In this document: in pieces, positions 1-8,705 of the stretch | How positions within the stretch are numbered: the first letter of the stretch is position 1 | Layout of the letters: each line of letters begins with the position of its first letter | NCBI RefSeq assembly: GCF_900103215.1 | Contig: NZ_FNGV01000023.1 | Coordinates: forward strand, 1 to 37,598 | Direction: 5' to 3' | Source: Kriegella aquimaris | GTDB lineage: Bacteria; Bacteroidota; Bacteroidia; Flavobacteriales; Flavobacteriaceae | DNA length: 37,598 nt | Made by a program: the position numbers and the translations under genes | The notes under the pieces: model-generated | What the model saw: only the letters and a program-made list of their open reading frames with translations | Told to the model about the DNA's origin: nothing | Databases searched by the model: none

Positions 1-1
1 C

Positions 2-298
2 CGCTTATCGGCGAACTCAATAGGGAATCTTAAGGAAGGGCACCTGAGCGATTTCTTCAAAAAAATCAATTACAAAAAGGGCAGGGCAACGGCCGTAAGT
101 GCAACGGCACGGAAACTGGCCGTCATCACCTGGAACATGCTGGTCAAGGGAATCCCCTATAACCCACCAACGGAATATCTCTTCCTGGACCAAAAGAGAA
201 AGTTGAAGCTCGTAAGCAGGATCAAAAGGAATATTGCTAAATTTGAAATCAAACCGGAAGACATCGGATTTGGTAATACACTGAATATCAGCAATTAA
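2..298 (+). mobile_element. IS110-family transposase, C-terminal fragment cut by window start
   Basis: The frame from base 2 is open to a TAA at 296-298 and gives about 98 residues. It contains YKKGRATAVSATARKLAVIT followed by WNMLVKGIPY, the C-terminal signature of IS110/IS116/IS902 transposases (Transposase_20 domain, with the basic KK-A-ARKLA-WNML helix). These enzymes are DEDD recombinases that move IS elements without classical terminal inverted repeats. Only the 3' part is visible because the gene begins upstream, so intactness cannot be judged. Coding sequence of another gene (the CehA-like remnant) starts immediately after the stop, which suggests that the right end of the element lies at about 298-303. 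The minus-strand open frame over this stretch is a shadow. Confidence 0.72.
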
Positions 299-299
299 A

Positions 300-715
300 T
301 TTGACGTTAGTTGGAATCTAAGCGTAAAAGCCATATCCCATGAATCGATCGGCATGATCGATCGAGTGGTACTCTACAACAATGATGGCCTGGTCATCGA
401 AAAATTAAATCCTCAGCGATCCAATTCCATCGAAATAGACTTGCCCATATTTTACACCAGAGTCAATGGCTATCTGCCGCAGTGTACTGTGCCAACGGAG
501 CCGTTGCCCATACAACCCTAATATACTTTGTCATCGAGGGACAGCCAACCTGGCACACAGAAAAAGCCCCCGATATTATAGTGAGGCAATTGGCCGCAAT
601 CAAATCCATAGAAGAAGAGACCAGAGCAATGGAAGAAGTTGATAAAGGGATTCTTGACCGATTGGAGGACGCAAGGGCATTTTATGCAGCAATTTTAAGC
701 AGTCTTGACCAATAA
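300..715 (+). pseudogene. CehA/McbA-like metallohydrolase C-terminal remnant, frameshifted
   Basis: One frame from about 300 reads WNLSVKAISHESIGMIDRVV and then LYNNDGLVIEKLNPQRSNSI. The similarity then jumps to the next frame near a T-run at 450-453, giving SQWLSAAVYCANGAVAHTTL, then IYFVIEGQPTW, and ends at a TAA at 713-715. The order (beta-sandwich strand, W-L-A-A-VY, AHT-IY, E-G-P-W, then a helical tail ending A-FYAAI) matches the C-terminal domain of CehA/McbA-family metallohydrolases (PHP-type phosphoesterases) as I recall it. A single missing T in the 450-453 run would rejoin the frames. There is no start codon or N-terminal catalytic domain because the IS110 end sits directly upstream. 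I infer a gene disrupted by insertion and then decayed. Family assignment is from memory of the consensus. Confidence 0.5.
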
Positions 716-938
716 GTGAAATTAAGACAGAACCATTAGTCAATTAGGCAAAGGGCTAAGCGCCTCCCGGTACCTAATTTCGCGAGGAGGTCACTTGGAA
801 AGAACCGGCACTTTAAAAACCTTATTGTTTAAGACCGTTTTTCTACAAAACCAATTTTAGTTTTCAAGCTCTTTTCTATAAACATCTTTGGTTTATTCTC
901 TATTCTACGGACGCATTTGTAGCCTTACCCATTTTAGA

Positions 939-2435
939 TTAGCTCAATATCTCCTTTACCACTTCGCCATGAACATCGGTAAGTCTAAACCGACGACCTT
1001 GATGTTTATAAGTCAATTTTTCATGGTCAAGGCCCAATAAGTGTAGCAATGTTGCTTGAAAATCATGAACGTGCACTGGTGCCTCTATAATGTTGTATCC
1101 AAAATCATCGGTTTTTCCGTAACTAAAACCCTTTTTAACACCAGCACCGGCCATCCACATTGTAAAGCATCGTGGATGATGATCCCTACCATAATTCCCC
1201 TTCTCTAAAACGCCTTGCGAATAATTTGTTCTACCAAATTCCCCGCCCCAAATAACCAAGGTGTCCTCGAGTAAACCACGCTGCTTTAAATCCATTACTA
1301 AAGCCGCTGAAGCTTGATCCGTATCTCGGCATTGGTTGGTAAGGTTTTTAGGTAGATTATAATGCTGATCCCACCCTCTATGATATAGCTGAACAAAATT
1401 TACGTCTCTTTCTATCAGTCTTCTTGCCAATAGACAATTGGCGGCATAAGTACCGGGCACTCTTGATTCTGGTCCATAAAGGTCATATGTGGCCTTCGTT
1501 TCCCCGGAAACATCCATCATTTCAGGAACTGATGACTGCATTCGATATGCCATTTCGTACTGAGCTATACGAGTTTGAATTTCGGGGTCTTGTTCTGCCT
1601 CGAATTGGCGCGCTTCGATTTCACTAAAATAATCCAGCATTTTTCTTCGTGTCTGTGCATCTATTCCCGGTGCATTGGAAAGATAGAGCACGGGATCCTT
1701 ACCTGAACGGAACTGAACCCCTTGATGAAGGGAAGGCAAAAATCCGCTTCCCCATAATCGAGCCGATAAGGGCTGTGCATTTATTTTACCGGTTCCATTG
1801 GATAGTAAAACACAAAACTCAGGCAAATTCTTATTTTCACTTCCCAAACCATAACTCAACCAAGAGCCTATGCAAGGTCTACCATGTTGCTGGGAACCGG
1901 TCTGAAAAAAAGTTAAGGCAGGGTCGTGATTGATAGCCTCGGTATGCATTGATTTGATGACACAGATCTCATCTGCGATAGCCGCAGTGTGCGGAAGAAG
2001 TTCACTGACCCATATTCCCGATTTACCATATTGTTTAAAATTAAATTGGGCACCTGCCAGCGGAAAGGATTTTTGTCCTGCGGTCATCCCTGTTACACGC
2101 TGTCCCTTCCGCACCGAATCGGGCAGTTCACTACCATCCATTTTCTGAAGTAATGGTTTATAGTCAAACAAATCATGTTGAGAAGGCCCGCCACTTTGAA
2201 ATAAATAAATAACTCTCTTCGCCTTGGGTGCAAAATGTCGTATACTTTCAGGGATTTCCTGTTGCGTTGACCTCTTGTCCATACCTGCAAATGCCTGTAA
2301 TGGTGTAGTCATAGAGGCCAGAGCCAACCCGCCAATTCCAATCCCCGCTTTGGACAGAAAATTACGTCTGTTCATTTGCAGCCTATGGGATACTAAAGGG
2401 TGACCGTGCATTTTATCGAGATCCGAAAAATTCAT
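939..2435 (-). CDS. DUF1501 family exported protein
   Basis: This 498-residue protein has a Tat-like leader at about residues 21-50 (NRRNFLSKAGIGIGGLALAS) and a DUF1501 domain across almost the whole remainder, including FQSGGPSQHDLFDYKP near the start, GWDQHYNLP, and the alkaline-phosphatase-superfamily-like C-terminal blocks WGGEFGRT, GRDHHP and HVHDFQATLLHLLGLDH. DUF1501 proteins are related to sulfatases and phosphatases, but their reaction is not established. They are almost always encoded beside a PSD1/DUF1553 haem protein, as here: the PSD1 gene is 41 bases upstream in the same orientation, so the two form an operon with this gene second. The protein probably acts in the periplasm. Initiation at Met21 would place the twin arginine at the very N-terminus and is an alternative start. 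Confidence 0.9.
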   Translation of the reverse strand: MNFSDLDKMHGHPLVSHRLQMNRRNFLSKAGIGIGGLALASMTTPLQAFAGMDKRSTQQEIPESIRHFAPKAKRVIYLFQSGGPSQHDLFDYKPLLQKMDGSELPDSVRKGQRVTGMTAGQKSFPLAGAQFNFKQYGKSGIWVSELLPHTAAIADEICVIKSMHTEAINHDPALTFFQTGSQQHGRPCIGSWLSYGLGSENKNLPEFCVLLSNGTGKINAQPLSARLWGSGFLPSLHQGVQFRSGKDPVLYLSNAPGIDAQTRRKMLDYFSEIEARQFEAEQDPEIQTRIAQYEMAYRMQSSVPEMMDVSGETKATYDLYGPESRVPGTYAANCLLARRLIERDVNFVQLYHRGWDQHYNLPKNLTNQCRDTDQASAALVMDLKQRGLLEDTLVIWGGEFGRTNYSQGVLEKGNYGRDHHPRCFTMWMAGAGVKKGFSYGKTDDFGYNIIEAPVHVHDFQATLLHLLGLDHEKLTYKHQGRRFRLTDVHGEVVKEILS

Positions 2436-2476
2436 TTTTTTCCAATTTATTATTTATACACTTAAAAAACCATTTA

Positions 2477-5400
2477 CTAACGCTTCATTATGGTCTCATC
2501 TAAACTGAGTAATGTATTGTTCACCACTGTCATCGCAGCAACTTCCAGAGCGGGCAATTCGATAGCTACAGGATGTTCCCCTACAGCCAATAGCTCCTTG
2601 ACCAAATCAGTGTTACTTGAAAATTTCTCTCTGGTTTCTTGCTCAAGTTCAATTAGTAGCGTTAATACCTCATCATTTGGTCTTCTTCCGGTAAGTAATC
2701 GATGTGCGTGTAAAATTTGATCTTTTTTGTTGCTATTTTCCCTTATTACACGTTCTGACAAAACCCTCGCTGCTTCTACAAATTGAGGATCGTTCATCAA
2801 CACTAACGCTTGCATAGGTGTGTTGGTCTGTTGACGTATTACGGTGCAATTATCTCTGTTAGGAGCATCAAACAAAGACATGGAAGGCAGTGGTGAGGTT
2901 CGCCGCCAAAAGGTATAAAGCCCTCTTCTGTAAAGCTTTTCTCCATGATCCTGCTCATAATTTTTTAAAACACTAAACTCGCCTTTTTCAGACCAAAGTC
3001 CAGCTGGTTGATATGGCTTAACACTAGCTCCACCAATATCTAAATTTAGCAACCCACTTGCGGAGAGGGCGCAATCTCGAATAAACTCAGCTCCTAGCCT
3101 TGTACTTGGACCCCGCGCCAACAGCATATTTGAAGGGTCATTTTTTCTCGTGCTTTCTGTTGCACGCGATGATTGTCGATACGTTGCCGACATAACGATC
3201 AATTTCTGAAATGCCTTGATATCCCAACCCGAGTTCATAAATTCTAATGCCAACCAATCCAAAAGCTCGGGGTGTGATGGTAATGATCCCTGGTTTCCAA
3301 AATCTTCAACGGTCTTTACGATACCTTGTCCAAAATACATTTTCCAAAACCTATTTACGATGACTCGTGCCGTTAGCGGATTTTTTTTATCTACCAACCA
3401 CTGGGTAAGCCCTAACCTATTTTTGGGAAGACTGTCAGCAAAGCCCATAAGCGCCTTAGGTGTATTTGGATATACCTGCTTCCCTTTTTCTTCATACCCT
3501 CCTCTTTCAAGTATATATGTGGTTCTAGGTTCGGGCAGGTCTTCCATCACCATAACGCCCATCAGTGTATCTTGCATTGTATTCCTTCGCTTACCCAATT
3601 GGTCAATCATCTCCCGTACTGCCATCACTTCTTTCCCGTAATTTAACAAGTAATGCTTCTTCAACATTTCATCTGGAACAACTAACGGTTTCGAAGACGC
3701 TTCACTATAAAGTACATTTACCTCAGCAGCGCTAAGTTCTTTGGCAAACACTTTTAGGTCATCAATACTTCCACCCCCTTTCACCTCAGATAAATAGCCC
3801 GGTCTGCCACCGATGCTTAGACGCTTTTGACCATTGCTTATATTTTGGTTCAATCGATCGAGTCCGATGCTTTTCTCTACAACCTTTCCGTTGACATAAA
3901 CTTGCACACCCTTTGCTTTGCTTGAACCATCATAGGTAAATACATAATGTGCCCATTCATTCTGTACTATCGGTTTTGGCGCCCTCACGGAAATAAGGTG
4001 GGCAGGCCACGCTCTTATCAACCGTAGCGTAAGCATATCGTCGATCACAGATATATCATAACCTTTGAAACTTGTTCCCCCTCCGCTCATATGATTAAGT
4101 ACCGTCGTCTGCTGTCCTTCGTGGTCTGATTTAAACCAGAACGAAAATGAAAATTGATCGGCCCTATCAAAATCAATGGATTTACTCTGAATATGTACTC
4201 CGTCAAAACCTGTAAATTTCACAGCACTACCGTTATTATGGGGCTCTGTCATTACATCTTTATCGGAATTTATAATGCTTTTAGTGTTTGCCTTATTGGT
4301 AAAATGCGATTTACCACCATCAAAATCAATGTCGATAATTGGAGCCAAGTTTATTTTATTGGGTAATTCCGCAATTGTCAAAGGTTTTTCCAACAAGATT
4401 TTCAAGCTGTCTTGCAGTGAGGCAATACGGGTCTCAATATGCTCAATTTCCTTTTCTACCGCTGGCGTTGCAAGCAATAGCTGTGGCCCCGAATTACCAT
4501 CATTCTGTGCGATACCTGATTCGTTGGCGCTGTTAAAGAAAGCGAACATCTCGAAGTATTCTTCTTGCGAAATGGGGTCGTATTTGTGGTCATGGCACCG
4601 AGCGCACTGCATTGTCATACCCATCAAAGAAGTCGCCACTGTTTCTGTCCGGTCCATAACATATTCTACCCTGTACTCTTCATCTACGATACCCCCTTCT
4701 CCGTTGAGTCTATTATTGCGCAAAAAACCTGTGGCCATTCTTTGTTCCGATGTAGCGTTTGGCAATTTATCACCTGCTACTTGCCAAGTTATAAATTGAT
4801 CATAAGGCATGTTTTTGTTGAAGGCAGTTATCAACCAATCACGCCAAGGCCACATCGTACGCAGTCCGTCTTGAGAGTACCCATTAGAGTCCGCATACCT
4901 AGCTACATCCAACCATTCCAAAGCCATTCGGTCACCATAATGAGGGGAGTTTAGCAACCTATCAACTACTTTTTCAAATGCATCGGGCGTTTTGTCCGCT
5001 ATAAATGCATCAATTTCTGCGATGGTCGGCGGTAGGCCGGTCAGATCAAACGAAACTCTACGCAACAAGGTTTCTTTTGAGGCCGAAAGATTGGGCTCTA
5101 AACCCACACTTTCCAGCTTCTTAAGAATAAATTTATCGATAGGGTTCTGGACCCAATTGGTCATTTTTACTTTTGGCAATCGTGGGGCCTTGGGAGGGAT
5201 AAACGCCCAATGTGGTTTATATTCCGCTCCTTGGTCGATCCATTTGGCGATCATGGCCACTTCGCGGGCCGAAAGTATCAAGCCTGATTCCGCTGGTGGC
5301 ATTTTCTCCTCATCATTTGTGGAAGTAATCCGGGAAAAAGCCTCGCTCTTTCCAATGTTTCCCGAGACAAAGGCGTGGCCACCCGATTTTAGTTTTTTCC

Positions 5401-5671
5401 TGAGGGCGCCTTCTTCCAAATCTAATCTCAAGTCTGCCTTTAGTGCATTTTGGTCTGGCCCATGGCACGAAAAACAGCGATCGGAAAGTACAGGCTTAAT
5501 GTGAAGGTTGAAATCTATTGTATCGGGAACCGTTCCGAACATCTCGCTACTACCCAACGCAGAGAATTTATCATTAGGTTCGACCGAATTGCAGCCAGCT
5601 ATCAATATAATAAGTCCGGCGGCTAGAGCGCTTATATAAATTGAGTGGGCATACTGGATTCTAAAAATCAT
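2477..5671 (-). CDS. PSD1-type cytochrome c lipoprotein with LamG insert (PSCyt1-DUF1549-LamG-DUF1553)
   Basis: This 1064-residue protein starts with a lipoprotein signal ending IAGC (Cys27), so it is probably anchored on a membrane outside the cytoplasm. PSCyt1 follows at about 50-150 with the haem site CFSCH at residues 66-70 and a distal EKMPPAESG loop that could supply the Met ligand. DUF1549 (PSCyt2) covers about 170-390 and contains a second CxxCH (CARCHDHKYDPIS). A LamG/concanavalin-like domain lies at about 460-640 (FSFSFWFKSD, YVNGKVV, LSIGGRPGYL), and DUF1553 (PSD1) covers about 750-1030 (NPLTARVIVNRFWKMYFGQG). The architecture is typical of Planctomycetes and Verrucomicrobia and less common in Bacteroidota. 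The LamG part suggests carbohydrate binding. It is the first gene of the pair with the downstream DUF1501 gene. The substrate and reaction are unknown. Confidence 0.92.
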   Translation of the reverse strand: MIFRIQYAHSIYISALAAGLIILIAGCNSVEPNDKFSALGSSEMFGTVPDTIDFNLHIKPVLSDRCFSCHGPDQNALKADLRLDLEEGALRKKLKSGGHAFVSGNIGKSEAFSRITSTNDEEKMPPAESGLILSAREVAMIAKWIDQGAEYKPHWAFIPPKAPRLPKVKMTNWVQNPIDKFILKKLESVGLEPNLSASKETLLRRVSFDLTGLPPTIAEIDAFIADKTPDAFEKVVDRLLNSPHYGDRMALEWLDVARYADSNGYSQDGLRTMWPWRDWLITAFNKNMPYDQFITWQVAGDKLPNATSEQRMATGFLRNNRLNGEGGIVDEEYRVEYVMDRTETVATSLMGMTMQCARCHDHKYDPISQEEYFEMFAFFNSANESGIAQNDGNSGPQLLLATPAVEKEIEHIETRIASLQDSLKILLEKPLTIAELPNKINLAPIIDIDFDGGKSHFTNKANTKSIINSDKDVMTEPHNNGSAVKFTGFDGVHIQSKSIDFDRADQFSFSFWFKSDHEGQQTTVLNHMSGGGTSFKGYDISVIDDMLTLRLIRAWPAHLISVRAPKPIVQNEWAHYVFTYDGSSKAKGVQVYVNGKVVEKSIGLDRLNQNISNGQKRLSIGGRPGYLSEVKGGGSIDDLKVFAKELSAAEVNVLYSEASSKPLVVPDEMLKKHYLLNYGKEVMAVREMIDQLGKRRNTMQDTLMGVMVMEDLPEPRTTYILERGGYEEKGKQVYPNTPKALMGFADSLPKNRLGLTQWLVDKKNPLTARVIVNRFWKMYFGQGIVKTVEDFGNQGSLPSHPELLDWLALEFMNSGWDIKAFQKLIVMSATYRQSSRATESTRKNDPSNMLLARGPSTRLGAEFIRDCALSASGLLNLDIGGASVKPYQPAGLWSEKGEFSVLKNYEQDHGEKLYRRGLYTFWRRTSPLPSMSLFDAPNRDNCTVIRQQTNTPMQALVLMNDPQFVEAARVLSERVIRENSNKKDQILHAHRLLTGRRPNDEVLTLLIELEQETREKFSSNTDLVKELLAVGEHPVAIELPALEVAAMTVVNNTLLSLDETIMKR

Positions 5672-6142
5672 ATTTAAAAATTATAAATTCGTAATAGCCT
5701 AAATCCTATTATAGAATCCAATCTATATAAATCTAATCATTGCAATCCCTATCCGCTATTGGGCATTGTTAAATTCAATTTTTTTTTGTTCTTTGGGGAA
5801 AGTAACAATAGAAGCCAAATATCTGTCCGAATTGATATTATATTAGACACTTGGAGAGAATGAACTAATCGAAAAATGGAATCAATCATCATAAATATAA
5901 ATCATGGTGCAAATTATGGTTCTTGAAAGTATAAAAATTAGTGAAGGGAAGCAACATAATTGAAGCTTCAAGGAAAAGACTAGAAAATGCACGCATGTCT
6001 TAAAAGACCAACTTGGTATTGATTTGTAAACGCAACCTTAACTAAAAATGAAAGCTATCAGGGATTCAAGTAATTATGTGAAATTTTATCAGATTAAAGA
6101 AACTATTGTTTCTAATCATAATAAAGGAATAAATCAATATTT
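5672..6142. other. divergent intergenic region (471 bases), no gene seen
   Basis: Very AT-rich spacer between the minus-strand PSD1 gene and the plus-strand hydrolase gene, so it should hold two divergent promoters. I found no convincing TAnnTTTG element for either gene. The only clear structure is the inverted repeat at 6092-6117, noted separately. No ORF of recognisable family is present. Confidence 0.6.
6092..6117. promoter_or_regulatory. inverted repeat upstream of the hydrolase gene
   Basis: The arms GATTA (6092-6096) and TAATC (6113-6117) enclose a second pair, GAAAC (6099-6103) and GTTTC (6108-6112), around a four-base centre TATT, with a two-base bulge on the left. It ends 25 bases before the ATG at 6143. 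It could be an operator for a dimeric regulator or a hairpin in the mRNA leader. The sequence does not decide between these. Confidence 0.35.
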
Positions 6143-7039
6143 ATGAAGCAGCTAACTTTTTTATTAATTCTAATCATTTCTATGCAGTTGGGGGCACAAA
6201 AAACCATGGACCTCTACCCTGCCTCCATTCCGAATAGCAAATCTTATTCTTTGAAAGAGAAACTCACTGTCAAAAATGATCGGGTTACTTGGATAGAAAA
6301 TGTTTCAAAGCCAACGCTAACAATATATCTTCCCGATGCGGAAATAGCAACGGGGGCTGGTGTAATTATTTGTCCGGGGGGCGGGTATTCAGGAGAAAGT
6401 TATGACCTTGAAGGCGTTGTTATTGCCGAAGCATTTGTCCGCAAAGGTGTCGCAGCTTTCATTTTAAAGTACCGGTTGCCAGATGATTTAATAATGATCG
6501 ATAAAACAATTGGCCCTTTACAGGATGCACAGCAAGCAATCAAAACAGTACGTGATCGAGCTAAAGAATGGCAATTGGATGCTGATAAAATAGGAATTAT
6601 AGGATTTTCCGCTGGAGGACATTTAGCATCGACCGCAGGCACACATTTTGAAAAATCATATATACCCAATGCTGAAAATACGAGTTTGAGGCCCAGTTTT
6701 ATGATTTTAGTTTATCCTGTTATAAGTATGACCGATGAATTGACCCACAACGGATCACGTGATAGATTATTAGGCAAGCCTGCCACAGAAAAACAAATAA
6801 AGTTATTTTCAAATGAATTACAAGTCAAGACCAATACCCCACCTACTTGGTTGACCCATACGGGTGATGACAATGTAGTTTCTGTTGAAAATAGCATCCG
6901 TTTTTATCAAGAATTGATTCGAAATAACGTATCTGCAGAAATGCATCTTTACCCCAAAGGTAATCATGGATTTGTTTTGAGCTTACCTACTGACGAATGG
7001 ATGCAACCCCTCTTCAATTGGATGAAAAAAATACTCTAA
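6143..7039 (+). CDS. secreted alpha/beta-hydrolase, acetyl-xylan-esterase-like
   Basis: This 298-residue protein has a Sec signal peptide ending near residue 18 (MQLGAQ). The alpha/beta-hydrolase core shows the oxyanion loop ICPGGGYSG at about 76-84, the nucleophile elbow GFSAGGH with Ser156, an acid in HTGDDNVVSVE (Asp242 or Asp243), and the catalytic His in KGNHGF (His275). This layout is that of secreted carbohydrate esterases and BD-FAE-type or xylanase-associated esterases, which remove acyl groups from polysaccharides. It is divergent from the PSD1/DUF1501 operon and convergent with the sugar permease gene, and is probably transcribed alone. Together with the SGNH hydrolase at the other end of the locus it suggests an acylated substrate. 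Exact acyl specificity cannot be inferred. Confidence 0.85.
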   Translation: MKQLTFLLILIISMQLGAQKTMDLYPASIPNSKSYSLKEKLTVKNDRVTWIENVSKPTLTIYLPDAEIATGAGVIICPGGGYSGESYDLEGVVIAEAFVRKGVAAFILKYRLPDDLIMIDKTIGPLQDAQQAIKTVRDRAKEWQLDADKIGIIGFSAGGHLASTAGTHFEKSYIPNAENTSLRPSFMILVYPVISMTDELTHNGSRDRLLGKPATEKQIKLFSNELQVKTNTPPTWLTHTGDDNVVSVENSIRFYQELIRNNVSAEMHLYPKGNHGFVLSLPTDEWMQPLFNWMKKIL

Positions 7040-7265
7040 GTGATTGATAATCATAAATTTAAACACCGTAATAAGATGTGAATAATGGTCATAATCCATA
7101 GTATTTAGACCCACGTAGCAATGAAAAAGCATAAAAAAATTTAGCGATAATGGTAATCCGTATCCAAGCTTTTTGTTTTATAATAACAGGAGTGAACTGA
7201 CTATATTTTACCGTACAGTAAGTCGAGCTCATAAATAGAAACTACAATATATCGAACGGGTAGGA

Positions 7266-8678
7266 CTACGATTTGCGAGATGATGTTTCCACATTGTTTT
7301 TCCAGTACCTTTCTATTTCCTCTAGACTCTTTCCTTTGGTCTCCGGCAAATATTTATAGAAGAACAAGGTTGCCAACAAACACATGCCGGCAAAGGTGAA
7401 AAAACCAGCAGACATGCCAATTTCATTGACGTACCATGGAAACAAGAAAGCTGTCAAAAAATTGATTCCCCAATTCGCAAAAGTAGCGATTGACATTGCT
7501 CGCCCTCGGATACTTGTCGGAAAAATTTCTCCAATAAGCACCCAGATTACGGCATTGATCGAAAAGGCAAGACAGGCCATATACACACAGAGCATAATAA
7601 TAATCCAAATGCTTGAGGTTTGTCCGGTATAGAACAATGTCGCAATAATCATCAAAGAGACAAAAACCCCAGCCATGCCCCAAATAAGCAATGGGCGCCG
7701 CCCCCAACTATCAATTTTCCAAAGGGCGATTATTGTAAAAATCAAATTGATAACTCCTATTGCTACTTGAAACTGAAGCGCACTGTCTAATTTAAATCCT
7801 GCACTCTCAAGAATGGTGGGACCGTAATAAACGATAATATTGACACCTGTAAATTGGCCGAATACCGATAAACCAACACCAACAATTAAGGCTAGACGCA
7901 ATCCTGGCCTCAATAGCTCACTTATCTTCCCTTTAACATCATCCAACGTTTGCTTTATTTCCGCTAATTCCCTTTTTGCTACTATAGCTCCGCTTATTTT
8001 TTGAAGAATCTGAAATCCCTTATCCTGCTGCCCGTTCTTTATTAGCCAACGGGGGCTTTCGGGAATGAGAAATAACAACGATATAAAAAGTGCGGAAGGA
8101 ATCATTTCAGAGGCAAACATTGCCCTCCAAACTTCAGATACCATAATTTTATGAAAGATGCCTGTCTCAGCAATAGCTGCTGTGTTCGATTGCGAAAAGT
8201 CTAAAAGCACCCAATTGGAGAAATAAGCGAACAAAATACCTATAACAATCGACAATTGATAGAGCGCAACGAGCCTGCCCCTGATTTTAGGAGGGGCAAT
8301 TTCAGAAATATACAAAGGAGCTAGCACAGATGCCATTCCAACCCCGAGCCCACCAAGCAGTCTGGCACATATAAGAATCACAAAATTGGGGGGCACCGTT
8401 GATCCGAGGGCGGAAATAAAAAACAACAACGCAGCCATTAGAAGTACGGGCTTTCGTCCATATTTGTCACTCAAAGCCCCTGCCATGGCGGCCCCTACTA
8501 TCGCCCCAACAAGGGCCGAACTTGCGAACCAACCTACCTCTATTTTGTCAAGTGCAAAAAAAGTTTCCACAAAACTGAAAGTTCCGGAAATAACAGCAGT
8601 ATCGAATCCGAAAAGCACCCCTCCCAAAGAGGCCACAAAACAAATCTTTGCCAAAAAACGCTTTTGTTTTTTATCCAT
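7266..8678 (-). CDS. sugar-porter family MFS permease
   Basis: This is a 12-helix inner-membrane symporter of the sugar porter (MFS_1/Sugar_tr) family of about 470 residues, the usual length. Diagnostic motifs run in order: GVLFGFDTAVISG in helix 1, DKYGRKP in loop 2-3, LYISEIAPPKIRGR after helix 4, PESPRWLI in the central loop, WGRRPLL in loop 8-9, and PETKGKSLEEIE at the C-terminus. The family transports monosaccharides such as xylose, glucose, fructose and inositol, usually with H+. The ATG at 8678 (MDKKQKRF) is preferred; a TTG five codons upstream is less likely. It lies 27 bases downstream of the AGE epimerase gene and is almost surely cotranscribed with it, so it should import the sugar that enzyme converts. 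Confidence 0.93.
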   Translation of the reverse strand: MDKKQKRFLAKICFVASLGGVLFGFDTAVISGTFSFVETFFALDKIEVGWFASSALVGAIVGAAMAGALSDKYGRKPVLLMAALLFFISALGSTVPPNFVILICARLLGGLGVGMASVLAPLYISEIAPPKIRGRLVALYQLSIVIGILFAYFSNWVLLDFSQSNTAAIAETGIFHKIMVSEVWRAMFASEMIPSALFISLLFLIPESPRWLIKNGQQDKGFQILQKISGAIVAKRELAEIKQTLDDVKGKISELLRPGLRLALIVGVGLSVFGQFTGVNIIVYYGPTILESAGFKLDSALQFQVAIGVINLIFTIIALWKIDSWGRRPLLIWGMAGVFVSLMIIATLFYTGQTSSIWIIIMLCVYMACLAFSINAVIWVLIGEIFPTSIRGRAMSIATFANWGINFLTAFLFPWYVNEIGMSAGFFTFAGMCLLATLFFYKYLPETKGKSLEEIERYWKNNVETSSRKS

Positions 8679-8705
8679 AAATGTGATTAACAAATCCCTA
8701 TATAT

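Noticed and set aside
716-938. Possible hairpins in the gap between the CehA-like remnant and the DUF1501 gene
   Set aside because: CCTCC/GGAGG near 765-792 and AAACCAA/TTGGTTT (848-854, 888-894) are short or imperfect, and neither gives a convincing terminator. No gene seen.
4275-4799. 174-codon plus-strand ORF inside the PSD1 gene
   Set aside because: It is antisense to a strongly conserved domain protein and its translation has no domain-like pattern. The same holds for the other long antisense frames at 3216-3641, 4992-5504 and 13610-14248.
7040-7265. Terminator between the convergent hydrolase and permease genes
   Set aside because: Only a five-base repeat (TGATT/AATCA at 7041-7053) without a T-run was found.
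8679-8693. TTG start giving the MFS permease five more residues
   Set aside because: The ATG at 8678 starts at the usual charged N-terminus (MDKKQKRF), and no ribosome-binding site favours the TTG.
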